Source: Phycisphaerales bacterium (lineage in GTDB: Bacteria; Planctomycetota; Phycisphaerae; Phycisphaerales; UBA1924). From it: a stretch of 5,419 nucleotides of DNA. The stretch's first letter is position 1. Each line of letters opens with the position of its first letter. Where the stretch lies: NCBI GenBank assembly GCA_030680655.1, contig JAUXUZ010000067.1, positions 1 through 5,419 of the forward strand. The letters run 5' to 3'. Below the pieces are notes generated by a model that made no database searches, had not been told where the DNA came from, and saw only the letters and a program-made list of their open reading frames with translations. Positions 1-4,785 of the stretch are shown piece after piece. Made by a program: the position numbers and the translations under genes.

Positions 1-272
1 GCCGCGCGCAGGTTGATGCCCGCCCGCATCATGACGGCGAGCTGGTGGGTCAGGTCGAGCACGTGCTTCTGCTTCGGGCTGCCCGAGTTCATCTCGCGCA
101 GGCGCTGCATCAAGTCGCCGCGGTCGGTGAAGCTGTTGGCCGGCGAGAGCGCGATGATGTGCGCCCCCTGGTTGCGCAGCACCGTCGCGGCGCTGGCGAC
201 CGAGTCGGCGGCGAGAACGCCCGTGAGCATCTGGCCGTTCTGGCCCTTGATCTGGTAGCGGTACTGAGCCAT
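1..272 (-). CDS. pilC: Type IV pilus / type II secretion inner-membrane platform protein (PilC/GspF family), N-terminal part only
   Basis: Partial gene: the first 90 codons are visible, read leftward from ATG at 272, and the rest lies beyond the left edge. Residues 1-45 (MAQYRYQIKGQNGQMLTGVL...) match the short N-terminal segment of PilC/GspF proteins, where an xYxYxxxxxxG start leads to an 'ALRxQG'-like helix (here ATVLRNQGAHIIAL). Residues about 70-90 (KHVLDLTHQLAVMMRAGINL) match the opening of the first T2SS-F domain ('fTrqLatLlxaGipL'). Members of this family sit in the inner membrane and anchor the pilus motor ATPase. The gene starts 67 bases after pilT on the same strand, so the two are probably cotranscribed. 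The ribosome site is weak: GAG lies about 9 bases before ATG. The pilC rather than gspF name rests on the pilT neighbour; the sequence seen does not separate them. Confidence 0.85.
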   Translation of the reverse strand, partial: MAQYRYQIKGQNGQMLTGVLAADSVASAATVLRNQGAHIIALSPANSFTDRGDLMQRLREMNSGSPKQKHVLDLTHQLAVMMRAGINLRA

Positions 273-339
273 TAGGTGATCTCGGTGGGCGGGCGAAGGC
301 GGGACGGAAAGGACAGGTGCAGCAGGAACAAACGGTGGG

Positions 340-1401
340 TCAGGCGGCGAGCAGACGCTCGAGCTTGTCGGGCATCGCGGCGCTGGCGATCGCGTCCTCG
401 CGACCGATCATGCCGTTGAAGTAGAGCTCGGCGATCGACTTGTCCAGCGTCGTCATGCCCAGCGAGCGGCTTGTCTCGATGACGTTGGGGATCTCGAACG
501 TGCGTGCCTCGCGGATGAGGTTGCGAACCGCGGGCGTGCACAGCAGCACCTCGACCGCCGGCACCATGCCCGGCTGGTCGATGCGCGAGAAGAGCGTCTG
601 GCTCACCACCGCCTGCAGCGTGTTGCTGAGCATGGCGCGGATCTGGTTCTGCTGGCCGGCGGGGTACATGTCGATGATGCGTTCGACCGTCTGCGCCGCC
701 GAGCTTGTGTGCAGCGTGCTGAGCACCAGGTGGCCCGTCTCGGCGGCCGTGATGGCCAGCGCCGTGGTCTCAAGGTCGCGCATCTCACCGACGAGGATGA
801 TGTCGGGGTCCTGACGCAGGGCGTGCTTGAGGGCGCTGGTGAAGCTGGGCATGTCCATGCCCAGCTCGCGCTGCTCGATGAGGCAGCGGTTGCTGGCGAA
901 CACGTACTCCACGGGGTCCTCAAGGGTGATGATGTGCTTGCGGTAGCGCTGGTTCATCGCGTCGATCATCGCCGCCAGCGTGGTGCTCTTTCCCGAGCCC
1001 GTGTCGCCGGTTACCAGCACCAGCCCGCGGGGCAGGTAGGTCAGACGCGCGATCACCTCGGGCAGGTTGAGGTTCTCAAACGCGGGGATCTTCGTCTTGA
1101 TCACACGCATCGAGAACGCCAGGTTGCCGCGCTGCATGTGCACGTTCACGCGGTAGCGGGCGAGCCCCTCGGCGTAGTAGGAGAAGTCGGCGTCCTTGTG
1201 CTGCTTGAACCGCTCCTGGTTCTCAGGGCTCGCCATGGCGGTGAAGTAGCCCTTCATCACATCGGGCGTCAGCACCGGCAGGTCCATCGAGGTCATCACC
1301 GTCTGGCAGCGCATCGCCGGCTTCTCGCCGTTGACAAGGTGCACGTCGGATGCACCGGCCTGGAAGGCAATCTTGAGGACGTCGTTCAGGGCGAGGCTCA
1401 T
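340..1401 (-). CDS. pilT: Type IV pilus retraction ATPase PilT
   Basis: Complete 353-residue PilT-type hexameric secretion ATPase, which powers pilus retraction at the cytoplasmic face of the inner membrane. Visible motifs in order: N-terminal PAS-like start with ASDVHL (17-22); Walker A GDTGSGKST (132-140, Lys138); Asp box TLEDPVEYVF (159-168); Walker B DPDIILVGEMRD (198-209, catalytic Glu206); His box GHLVLSTLHT (223-232); LQAVVSQTL (262-270). The C-terminal AVRNLIREAR (291-300) corresponds to the AIRNLIRE motif that marks PilT and is needed for retraction. Length is normal for PilT. I chose ATG at 1401 because GGAG (1409-1412) sits 7 bases upstream and the SLALNDVLK start fits the family. 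The frame stays open upstream to 1524, but that extension is low-complexity and unlike PilT. It is the first gene of a leftward unit with pilC next; no pilB is in view. Confidence 0.96.
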   Translation of the reverse strand: MSLALNDVLKIAFQAGASDVHLVNGEKPAMRCQTVMTSMDLPVLTPDVMKGYFTAMASPENQERFKQHKDADFSYYAEGLARYRVNVHMQRGNLAFSMRVIKTKIPAFENLNLPEVIARLTYLPRGLVLVTGDTGSGKSTTLAAMIDAMNQRYRKHIITLEDPVEYVFASNRCLIEQRELGMDMPSFTSALKHALRQDPDIILVGEMRDLETTALAITAAETGHLVLSTLHTSSAAQTVERIIDMYPAGQQNQIRAMLSNTLQAVVSQTLFSRIDQPGMVPAVEVLLCTPAVRNLIREARTFEIPNVIETSRSLGMTTLDKSIAELYFNGMIGREDAIASAAMPDKLERLLAA

Positions 1402-1625
1402 GGGTGATCTCCGTGCGGGCCCCCGGGCCGTGCGGCCGCGGGCGTAGGTTTCGTCGCGGGTGTTCTCGGTGTTGATCGGACGTTGGGGGGGGTGGGTTGA
1501 CCCTGCCGCCCCGAACGTCCACATTGGCTTGCGGAGCGGAGCGTCCGAGACCGGTTATCACCGGCACCAGAAGGGGGGCGGGCGTGCGAGCGGGCGTCCC
1601 CTCAAGAACCTGCTGGCGTAAGGGT

Positions 1626-1650
1626 GGATCGGAAGCCGATCCTCTAGTAT
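1626..1650 (+). promoter_or_regulatory. Perfect hairpin/dyad next to a possible -10 box upstream of the HNH gene
   Basis: GGATCGG-AAG-CCGATCC (1626-1642) is a perfect 7-bp inverted repeat with a 3-base spacer. Two bases later comes TAGTAT (1645-1650), a 4/6 match to the sigma-70 -10 box, 62 bases before the HNH start codon. The position a -35 box would occupy has no good match. An operator overlapping the promoter is one reading; a transcript hairpin is another. The dyad is certain and the role is inference. Confidence 0.35.
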
Positions 1651-1702
1651 CGTTTTGACCGGGTGGACAGAGTGGGCACAAGGCCCAGTCTTCCGCTCCC
1701 CC

Positions 1703-1707
1703 GGAGG
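1703..1707 (+). promoter_or_regulatory. Ribosome binding site of the HNH endonuclease gene
   Basis: GGAGG lies 5 bases before ATG at 1713. It is the strongest Shine-Dalgarno match in the window and fixes the start, even though the encoded N-terminus is low-complexity. Confidence 0.85.
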
Positions 1708-1712
1708 TTCTC

Positions 1713-2453
1713 ATGTCCGCCCTTACGCACGGACGCTCAAACGAGGATAACGATGCGGCCCGCGCCGCCGAGCGCACCGCCGACGAACCGGAGAGATCGG
1801 GGGGGGGAGGGGGCGCGATCGGCTCTGTCATCGGCGCAGCCGCGCTCGACAGCAAGGTGCTCGTGCTGAACAAGCTCTACCTGGCCGTGCGGGTGATCTC
1901 TGCGCGCCGCGCGTTCTCCATGCTCTGGAGCGACGTCGCCGAGATCGTGCAGGTCGAGAACGGGCACTACGCCAGCTACAACTTCGAGACCTGGACCGAA
2001 CTGGCCGAGTACCAGCACCGCTTCGAGGCCGAGAAGCACGACTGGGTGCGCACCGTCCGCCTGCAGATCGCCGTGCCCCGCGTCATCCGCCTGCTGGGCT
2101 ACGACCGCCTCCCCGCGCAGGCCGTAAAGCTCAACCGCCGCAACCTCTTCGCGCGCGACCGCAACCAGTGCCAGTACTGCGGCCGCAGTTTCCCCACCTG
2201 CGACCTCTCCATCGACCACGTCCTGCCGCGCAGCCACGGCGGCGGCGATTCATGGGAAAACCTGGTGTGCGCGTGCATCCGTTGCAACGCCCGCAAGGGC
2301 GGGCGCACGCCCGAGCAGGCCCACATGAAACTCACCCGCAAGCCGGTGATGCCCAAGCGCAACCCGCTCATCGCGGTGCGCATGGGTCAGGACCGCTACG
2401 CGTCTTGGCGGGCGTTCCTGGATCACGCGTACTGGTCGGTTGAGCTGGGGTGA
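1713..2453 (+). CDS. HNH endonuclease family protein (McrA-like)
   Basis: A 246-residue protein of the widespread HNH family found as a conserved single gene in planctomycetes and other phyla. The conserved core starts near residue 46: LDSKVLVLNKLYLAVRVISARRAF (46-68), then a middle segment ending WVRTVRLQIAVPRVIRLL (111-128). The nuclease follows: zinc pair C153/C156 (CQYC), SIDHVLPRSHGG with His169, WENL with Asn183, then C188/C191 and Asn192 in CIRCNARKGGRTP. The ββα-metal fold should cut or nick DNA; the substrate and biological role are unknown, and no methyltransferase or mobile element accompanies it. Residues 1-45 are Ala/Glu/Gly-rich and include a Gly5 patch encoded by a long G tract. 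The gene diverges from pilT and converges on the small membrane-protein gene. Confidence 0.9.
   Translation: MSALTHGRSNEDNDAARAAERTADEPERSGGGGGAIGSVIGAAALDSKVLVLNKLYLAVRVISARRAFSMLWSDVAEIVQVENGHYASYNFETWTELAEYQHRFEAEKHDWVRTVRLQIAVPRVIRLLGYDRLPAQAVKLNRRNLFARDRNQCQYCGRSFPTCDLSIDHVLPRSHGGGDSWENLVCACIRCNARKGGRTPEQAHMKLTRKPVMPKRNPLIAVRMGQDRYASWRAFLDHAYWSVELG
1799..1813 (+). repeat. Poly-G tract (G9-A-G5) inside the HNH coding region
   Basis: G9 at 1799-1807, one A, then G5 at 1809-1813 encode Ser-Gly5-Ala at residues 29-35 in the non-conserved N-terminal part. Nine consecutive Gs are prone to slippage, and gain or loss of one G would put the nuclease domain out of frame. In the sequence given the frame is intact. 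Confidence 0.9.
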
Positions 2454-2460
2454 GTTGCCT

Positions 2461-2479
2461 ACAGCGCTGTGCATTGCAC
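2461..2479. repeat. Two adjacent short palindromes after the HNH gene
   Basis: ACAGCGCTGT (2461-2470) is a perfect 10-base palindrome, and GTGC-ATT-GCAC (2469-2479) is a 4-bp hairpin with a 3-base loop overlapping it. They begin 7 bases after the HNH stop codon and open the repeat cluster that fills the convergent spacer. There is no T-run, so they are not a classic terminator. Confidence 0.6.
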
Positions 2480-2508
2480 GCCGTAGACGTGAGCGCCAGT
2501 AGCCGGCG
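2477..2508 (+). repeat. Truncated first copy of the intergenic repeat (direct repeat unit 1)
   Basis: This 32-base unit matches 2519-2550 at 29 of 32 positions, 42 bases apart. It contains the ACGCCGTA...CGTGAGCG...AGTAGCCGGCG pattern. It stops where the large central stem should continue, so it looks like a decayed or partial copy of the composite element that follows. Confidence 0.85.
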
Positions 2509-2518
2509 CCTTGCCTTA

Positions 2519-2614
2519 CACGCCGTAGGCGTGAGCGTGAGTAGCCGGCGGTGAAGCGCAGCGCCACCGCCGGTTGGATTGGGGGAAAGACTGCACTCCG
2601 AAGGAGTGCTCGTA
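2519..2614 (+). repeat. Composite three-hairpin intergenic element, forward copy
   Basis: Parts in order: hairpin I, ACGCC-GTA-GGCGT (2520-2532); hairpin II, 9-bp stem CCGGCGGTG (2545-2553) pairing with CACCGCCGG (2565-2573) across an 11-base loop; a linker of about 20 bases; hairpin III, GCACTCC-GAA-GGAGTGC (2593-2609), then TCG. The same order recurs on the other strand at 2637-2735. The position between convergent genes suggests a bidirectional transcript end or RNA-stability element, or a REP-like mobile palindrome. No protein is encoded. I recall similar hairpin repeats from planctomycete spacers but cannot check this here. Confidence 0.8.
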
Positions 2615-2636
2615 CCGCGCGGCGACGAATGGCCGT

Positions 2637-2735
2637 TTCGAGCACACCTTCTGCGTGGGATTGGCTACTTGCACCTTACCGGTGGTAGCGCTGCGCTTCA
2701 CCACCGGCTACTGACGTTCAGGCCTTCGGCCTGAA
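2637..2735 (-). repeat. Composite three-hairpin intergenic element, inverted copy
   Basis: Read on the minus strand. Hairpin I is TTCAGGCC-GAA-GGCCTGAA (2735-2717), a perfect 8-bp stem. Hairpin II (2716-2678) matches 2536-2574 of the forward copy at 35 of 39 positions. A linker of about 21 bases follows, then a degenerate hairpin III (CACGCAGAAGGTGTGCTCG, near 2657-2639). One stem pair in hairpin II changes from C-G to T-A on both arms together, which keeps the pairing. Hairpin I overlaps the stop codon of the small membrane-protein gene and encodes its last residues. Confidence 0.8.
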
Positions 2736-3011
2736 GGGGGCCGGTTCCTTCGAGAACCGTTTAACAAGGCGGCCGATGATCCCCTTCCCGACCATGATGC
2801 TGCCAGCCGTGGCTGGGATAAACCCCAGCATCCCGACGCCGACGGCGATGAGCATCTCCGTCGAGGTCTTCTTCCCGTCGATCTGGCCGTTCATCGGGTC
2901 GTCCATCGCGGTGCCGTACATCTGGGCGAACGCCCAGACCGCCCACGCGAAACCGCCGACCATCACAAGGGTGCCACCGATGAGCAAGATGAGAGCAACG
3001 GTGGTCTTCAT
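2718..3011 (-). CDS. Small membrane protein of unknown function, two transmembrane helices
   Basis: I do not recognise this 97-residue protein. Helix 1 spans about residues 4-28 (TTVALILLIGGTLVMVGGFA...). A polar loop with DDPMNGQIDGKKTSTE (37-52) follows, then helix 2 at about 53-76 and a basic tail (KGIIGRLVKRFSKE). By the positive-inside rule both ends should be cytoplasmic, with the acidic loop outside. The start is uncertain. ATG at 3011 gives the usual short basic lead into helix 1, but no start has a good ribosome site. ATG at 3038 and GTG at 3044 would add 9 or 11 residues and put the gene 24 or 18 bases after scoA. It is probably cotranscribed with scoA. The last residues (FRPKA) and the stop codon lie within a repeat hairpin, so the C-terminus may be repeat-derived. 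Confidence 0.65.
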   Translation of the reverse strand: MKTTVALILLIGGTLVMVGGFAWAVWAFAQMYGTAMDDPMNGQIDGKKTSTEMLIAVGVGMLGFIPATAGSIMVGKGIIGRLVKRFSKEPAPFRPKA

Positions 3012-3062
3012 AGCAACCGGGTCGCAATCGGTCAGCATCGCCACCGCTCGAAAGCAGGGGGT

Positions 3063-3842
3063 CTAGGACTTCCGCACAGTGCGCTGCTCGATCCGCTTCT
3101 CCGGCTTGCCTACCACCACGCGGTCGATGTAGTTGCCGGGGGTGTGGATGCCGTCATCGGAGAGGTCGCCCACGCCGACCAGTTCCTCAACCTCCGCGAT
3201 CACAAACGCCGCGGCGGTCGCCATCATCGGGTTGAAGTTGCGGGCCGTCTTGCGGTAGACAAGGTTTCCGAAGCCGTCGGCCTTCCACGCCTTGACGAGC
3301 GACAAGTCGGCGTAGAGGCCCGTCTCCATCACGTAGTCGCGCTGCGCGGTGCCCGCCCTGTTGCTGCCCGCGACCCGGTTCATCCCCGCGGTGTCGTCGC
3401 CGGGCTTGAAGAACTTGCGGGTCTCCTTGCCGTCGGCGACGATTGTGCCCACACCCGTGGCGGTGAAGAAGGCCGGGATGCCCGCGCCGCCGGCGCGGAT
3501 GCGCTCGGCGAGGGTCCCCTGCGGGTTGAACTCGATCTCGAGCTCGTTGCTGAGGTACTGCCGCTCAAACTCCGCGTTCTCGCCCACGTAGCTTGAGATC
3601 ATCTTGCGGATCTGGCGGGTCTTCAGCAGCAGGCCGAGCCCGAAGTCATCGACGCCCGCGTTGTTACTGATGCACGTCAGCCCCTTCACGCCGCTGTCGC
3701 GCAGGGCCGTGATGAGCGCTTCGGGGATGCCGCACAGCCCGAACCCCCCCACCATCACCGTCATGCCGTCGCGCAGGATGCCCTTCTCTTTGAGGTCGGC
3801 AAAGGCAGAGGCGGCGTCAGCAAACCCAGTCTTGTTGGCCAT
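3063..3842 (-). CDS. scoA: 3-oxoacid CoA-transferase, subunit A (SCOT alpha)
   Basis: A 259-residue alpha subunit of a family I CoA-transferase, which with a beta subunit moves CoA from succinyl-CoA to acetoacetate or a similar 3-oxoacid in the cytoplasm. Visible marks: DGMTVMVGGFGLCGIP (25-40), the family I signature with GGF-x3-G-x-P; SNNAG (59-63); MISSYVGENAEFERQYLS (81-98); PQGTLAERIRAGGAGIPAF (107-125); TGVGT (129-133); ALVKAWKAD-like SLVKAWKAD (181-189); NLVYRKTARNFNP (193-205); AEVEELV (216-222); IHTPG (232-236). The catalytic Glu belongs to the beta subunit. The usual length is about 230; the excess lies around residues 145-168, where the family normally has a short turn. No scoB is adjacent, which is unusual. 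The start at ATG 3842 fits MANKTGFADAASAF; there is no ribosome site upstream. The exact 3-oxoacid substrate cannot be told from sequence. Confidence 0.92.
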   Translation of the reverse strand: MANKTGFADAASAFADLKEKGILRDGMTVMVGGFGLCGIPEALITALRDSGVKGLTCISNNAGVDDFGLGLLLKTRQIRKMISSYVGENAEFERQYLSNELEIEFNPQGTLAERIRAGGAGIPAFFTATGVGTIVADGKETRKFFKPGDDTAGMNRVAGSNRAGTAQRDYVMETGLYADLSLVKAWKADGFGNLVYRKTARNFNPMMATAAAFVIAEVEELVGVGDLSDDGIHTPGNYIDRVVVGKPEKRIEQRTVRKS

Positions 3843-3850
3843 AGGTGGCC

Positions 3851-3879
3851 AGTGTAGTGGGGAAGAGGTCTAACCGCAC
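3851..3879 (-). promoter_or_regulatory. Weak candidate promoter for scoA
   Basis: On the minus strand TACACT (complement of 3851-3856) is a 4/6 match to the -10 box, 8 bases before the scoA ATG. A transcript from it would be leaderless or nearly so, which fits the missing ribosome site. The -35 region (near 3874-3879) has no good match. This is a guess from one weak box. Confidence 0.2.
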
Positions 3880-3885
3880 GTGAGC

Positions 3886-3986
3886 CCGTGCCGCCGATCA
3901 CGGGGCTTTGACCTTGATCGGTGCCTGTGGCAGGACTGGGGCTCAACGCACCGATCACGCCCAGAGCGGCGTGATCGGTGGCACGG
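3886..3986. repeat. Four alternating copies of a CCGATCA-type arm between nrdR and scoA
   Basis: Arms: a (3886-3902, forward), b (3915-3924, reverse), c (3948-3961, forward) and d (3968-3986, reverse). c and d form a perfect 13-bp stem (3949-3961 with 3968-3980) with a 6-base loop. a and b can pair over about 9 bp, b and c over 10 bp, and a and d over 17 bp with one mismatch. So a:b plus c:d competes with b:c inside a:d. The cluster begins 18 bases after the nrdR stop codon and ends 44 bases before the scoA start. No T-run follows the c:d stem on the minus strand, so it is not a standard intrinsic terminator. Confidence 0.8.
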
Positions 3987-4003
3987 CAGACGTCCACCCC
4001 GGT

Positions 4004-4492
4004 CTAGAACAGCTTCTGCTGGTCCTTCACATCCTTCACCCGGTTCGCCATGCTCTGCAACTCGGCCGCCAGCTCGCTGACGTCCTTGAACCGGTGGTAC
4101 TCGCTGGCGAAGCGGATGTACGCCACCTCGTCGAGCGCCCGCAAACGCTCGCACACCCGCTTGCCGATCTCCGACGACGGCACCTCGCGCTCAAAGTCGT
4201 GGTAGACCGATTCCTCCACCAGCGACACCAGACGCTGCTTCGCCTCTTCGCTGATCGGCCGCTTGCCGCACGCCGCCTGCACGCCGCGCACGATGCTGTC
4301 GCGGCTGAACGGCACGTGCGTGCCGTCGCGCTTGACCACCATGATCTTCGCCGCCTCTTCCACCCGCTCAAACGTCGTGAACCGCTTGCCGCACTTGAGG
4401 CACTCGCGCCGGCGACGGATCGCCGCGGCCCCGTCGGTCGGGCGGCTGTCGATGACCTTGTCGTCGTTGTGCTGGCAGAAGGGGCAGACCAT
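4004..4492 (-). CDS. nrdR: Transcriptional repressor NrdR
   Basis: A 162-residue NrdR, the zinc-ribbon/ATP-cone repressor of ribonucleotide reductase genes. It senses dATP/ATP and binds paired NrdR boxes. The zinc ribbon has C3 and C6 (MVCPFC), the DSRPTDGAAAIRRRREC core (16-31) and C31/C34 followed by GKRFTTFERVE (35-45). The ATP-cone covers about 49-139, beginning KIMVVKRDGTHVPFSRDSIVRG and ending with YIRFASEYHRFKDVSE. The length is typical. I chose ATG at 4492 because NrdR proteins start exactly with MxCPFC; the frame is open to 4618, but the extra residues are not family-like. No ribosome site is visible upstream. The gene is divergent from thrS. No ribonucleotide reductase gene is in the window, and I see no AT-rich NrdR-box pair here. 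Confidence 0.96.
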   Translation of the reverse strand: MVCPFCQHNDDKVIDSRPTDGAAAIRRRRECLKCGKRFTTFERVEEAAKIMVVKRDGTHVPFSRDSIVRGVQAACGKRPISEEAKQRLVSLVEESVYHDFEREVPSSEIGKRVCERLRALDEVAYIRFASEYHRFKDVSELAAELQSMANRVKDVKDQQKLF

Positions 4493-4504
4493 GGGCGGCC
4501 CGAG

Positions 4505-4534
4505 AGGATACCGGGCCGTCAGCAGAGTTGTCGG
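4505..4534 (-). promoter_or_regulatory. Candidate promoter for nrdR
   Basis: On the minus strand CCGACA (complement of 4529-4534, 4/6 to the -35 box) and TATCCT (complement of 4505-4510, 4/6 to the -10 box) are 18 bases apart. The expected start site is within about 6 bases of the nrdR ATG, so the message would be near-leaderless, in line with the missing ribosome site. The match is modest. Confidence 0.3.
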
Positions 4535-4621
4535 CCCCTGGCGGCCGGTGCTGCGACCAGGCTTGGGGGTCAGTCGCCAGCGGCGCCAACCGGGCACACT
4601 GACGCCGCGCCCGAACAATCG

Positions 4622-4651
4622 TTGAACCCGGGTCTGGACCCCATCTATACT
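4622..4651 (+). promoter_or_regulatory. Promoter of the thrS leader
   Basis: TTGAAC (4622-4627, 4/6 with TTGA intact) and TATACT (4646-4651, 5/6) are separated by 18 bases. This is the best sigma-70-like promoter in the window. The start site should fall at about 4658-4660, on or just before the leader-peptide ATG at 4660, so the transcript is probably leaderless. The spacer holds two small dyads, ACCCGGGT (4626-4633) and GGGTC-TG-GACCC (4630-4641), which could be operator-like but may be chance in GC-rich DNA. Confidence 0.65.
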
Positions 4652-4659
4652 CCGCCCGC

Positions 4660-4710
4660 ATGAACCGGCCCAAGACGACTACGACGACCACTTCCAACTG
4701 CCGCGGCTAA
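4660..4710 (+). CDS. Threonine-rich leader peptide controlling thrS
   Basis: A 16-codon open frame encoding MNRPKTTTTTTSNCRG, ending in TAA at 4708-4710. Six consecutive Thr codons (ACG ACT ACG ACG ACC ACT, 4675-4692) use mixed synonyms, so the run is not a simple DNA repeat; this suggests selection for threonine itself. The frame lies directly after a promoter and ahead of an antiterminator/terminator pair and thrS, the arrangement of amino-acid leader peptides such as thrL, or pheM before pheST. The peptide needs no function of its own; its translation senses charged tRNA-Thr. No ribosome site precedes the ATG, consistent with starting at the 5' end of a leaderless transcript. Confidence 0.85.
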   Translation: MNRPKTTTTTTSNCRG

Positions 4711-4748
4711 GCCGGGAGCCGCTGATCGACCGATCATCCAGACCCGGC
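4703..4748 (+). promoter_or_regulatory. Antiterminator and competing hairpins of the thrS attenuator
   Basis: GCCGGG (4711-4716), directly after the leader stop codon, can pair with CCCGGC (4743-4748), the 5' arm of the terminator, and so prevent the terminator. A local hairpin TGATC-GACC-GATCA (4723-4736) sits between the two arms and would be stacked inside the antiterminator. Alternatively GCGGCT (4703-4708) pairs with AGCCGC (4717-4722), leaving GCCGGG in its loop, and CCGGC in the leader (4665-4669) can pair with GCCGG (4711-4715). A ribosome stopped at the TAA would cover the GCCGGG arm. One stalled on the Thr codons would leave it free. Confidence 0.7.
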
Positions 4749-4765
4749 CCCAAGGCCGGGTTTTT
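4742..4765 (+). terminator. Intrinsic terminator of the thrS leader (attenuator)
   Basis: ACCCGGCC (4742-4749) pairs perfectly with GGCCGGGT (4754-4761) around the loop CCAA, giving an 8-bp, almost all-GC stem. It is followed by T5 (4761-4765) and then CGTTT. It ends transcription upstream of thrS unless the antiterminator forms. It is the only classic intrinsic terminator in the window. Confidence 0.88.
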
Positions 4766-4785
4766 CGTTTGCTCCCTTCCTGATC

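Larger units (their letters stand above)
1402..1712. other. Divergent pilT / HNH-endonuclease intergenic region
   Basis: This 311-base spacer holds the 5' leaders and promoters of two divergent genes. I find no convincing gene in it. It contains G-runs (G8 at 1485-1492, G6 at 1573-1578), a small hairpin CCGGT-TATC-ACCGG at 1551-1564 and a stronger one at 1626-1642. No good sigma-70 pair is visible for pilT. The best partial -10 for the minus strand is GATAAC (complement of 1553-1558), with no matching -35. Another sigma factor, or a promoter I cannot recognise, may serve pilT. Confidence 0.6.

Noticed and set aside
275..284. Plus-strand AGGTGATCT resembling an extended Shine-Dalgarno sequence, also near 1402-1411
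   Set aside because: It is on the wrong strand for the genes present, and no plausible plus-strand gene follows either site.
709..1407. Long plus-strand open frame of 232 codons opposite pilT
   Set aside because: It is His/Val/Arg-rich and has no family motifs; it is the antisense frame of a clear PilT gene in GC-rich DNA.
1402..1524. N-terminal extension of PilT by 41 residues
   Set aside because: The extension is low-complexity, unlike PilT N-termini, and the internal ATG at 1401 has a GGAG ribosome site.
1223..1873. Minus-strand open frame of 216 codons spanning the pilT start, the spacer and the HNH start
   Set aside because: Pro/Arg-rich, overlaps two well-supported genes and shows no domain.
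3949..3980. Intrinsic terminator for nrdR
   Set aside because: The 13-bp stem is strong, but no T-run follows on the minus strand; it is better described as part of the repeat cluster.
4493..4618. N-terminal extension of NrdR by 42 residues
   Set aside because: NrdR proteins begin MxCPFC, which matches ATG 4492 exactly.
3908..4663. Plus-strand open frame of 251 codons opposite nrdR
   Set aside because: Antisense of an unmistakable NrdR; the composition is that of a shadow frame (Leu/Ala/Arg/His-rich).
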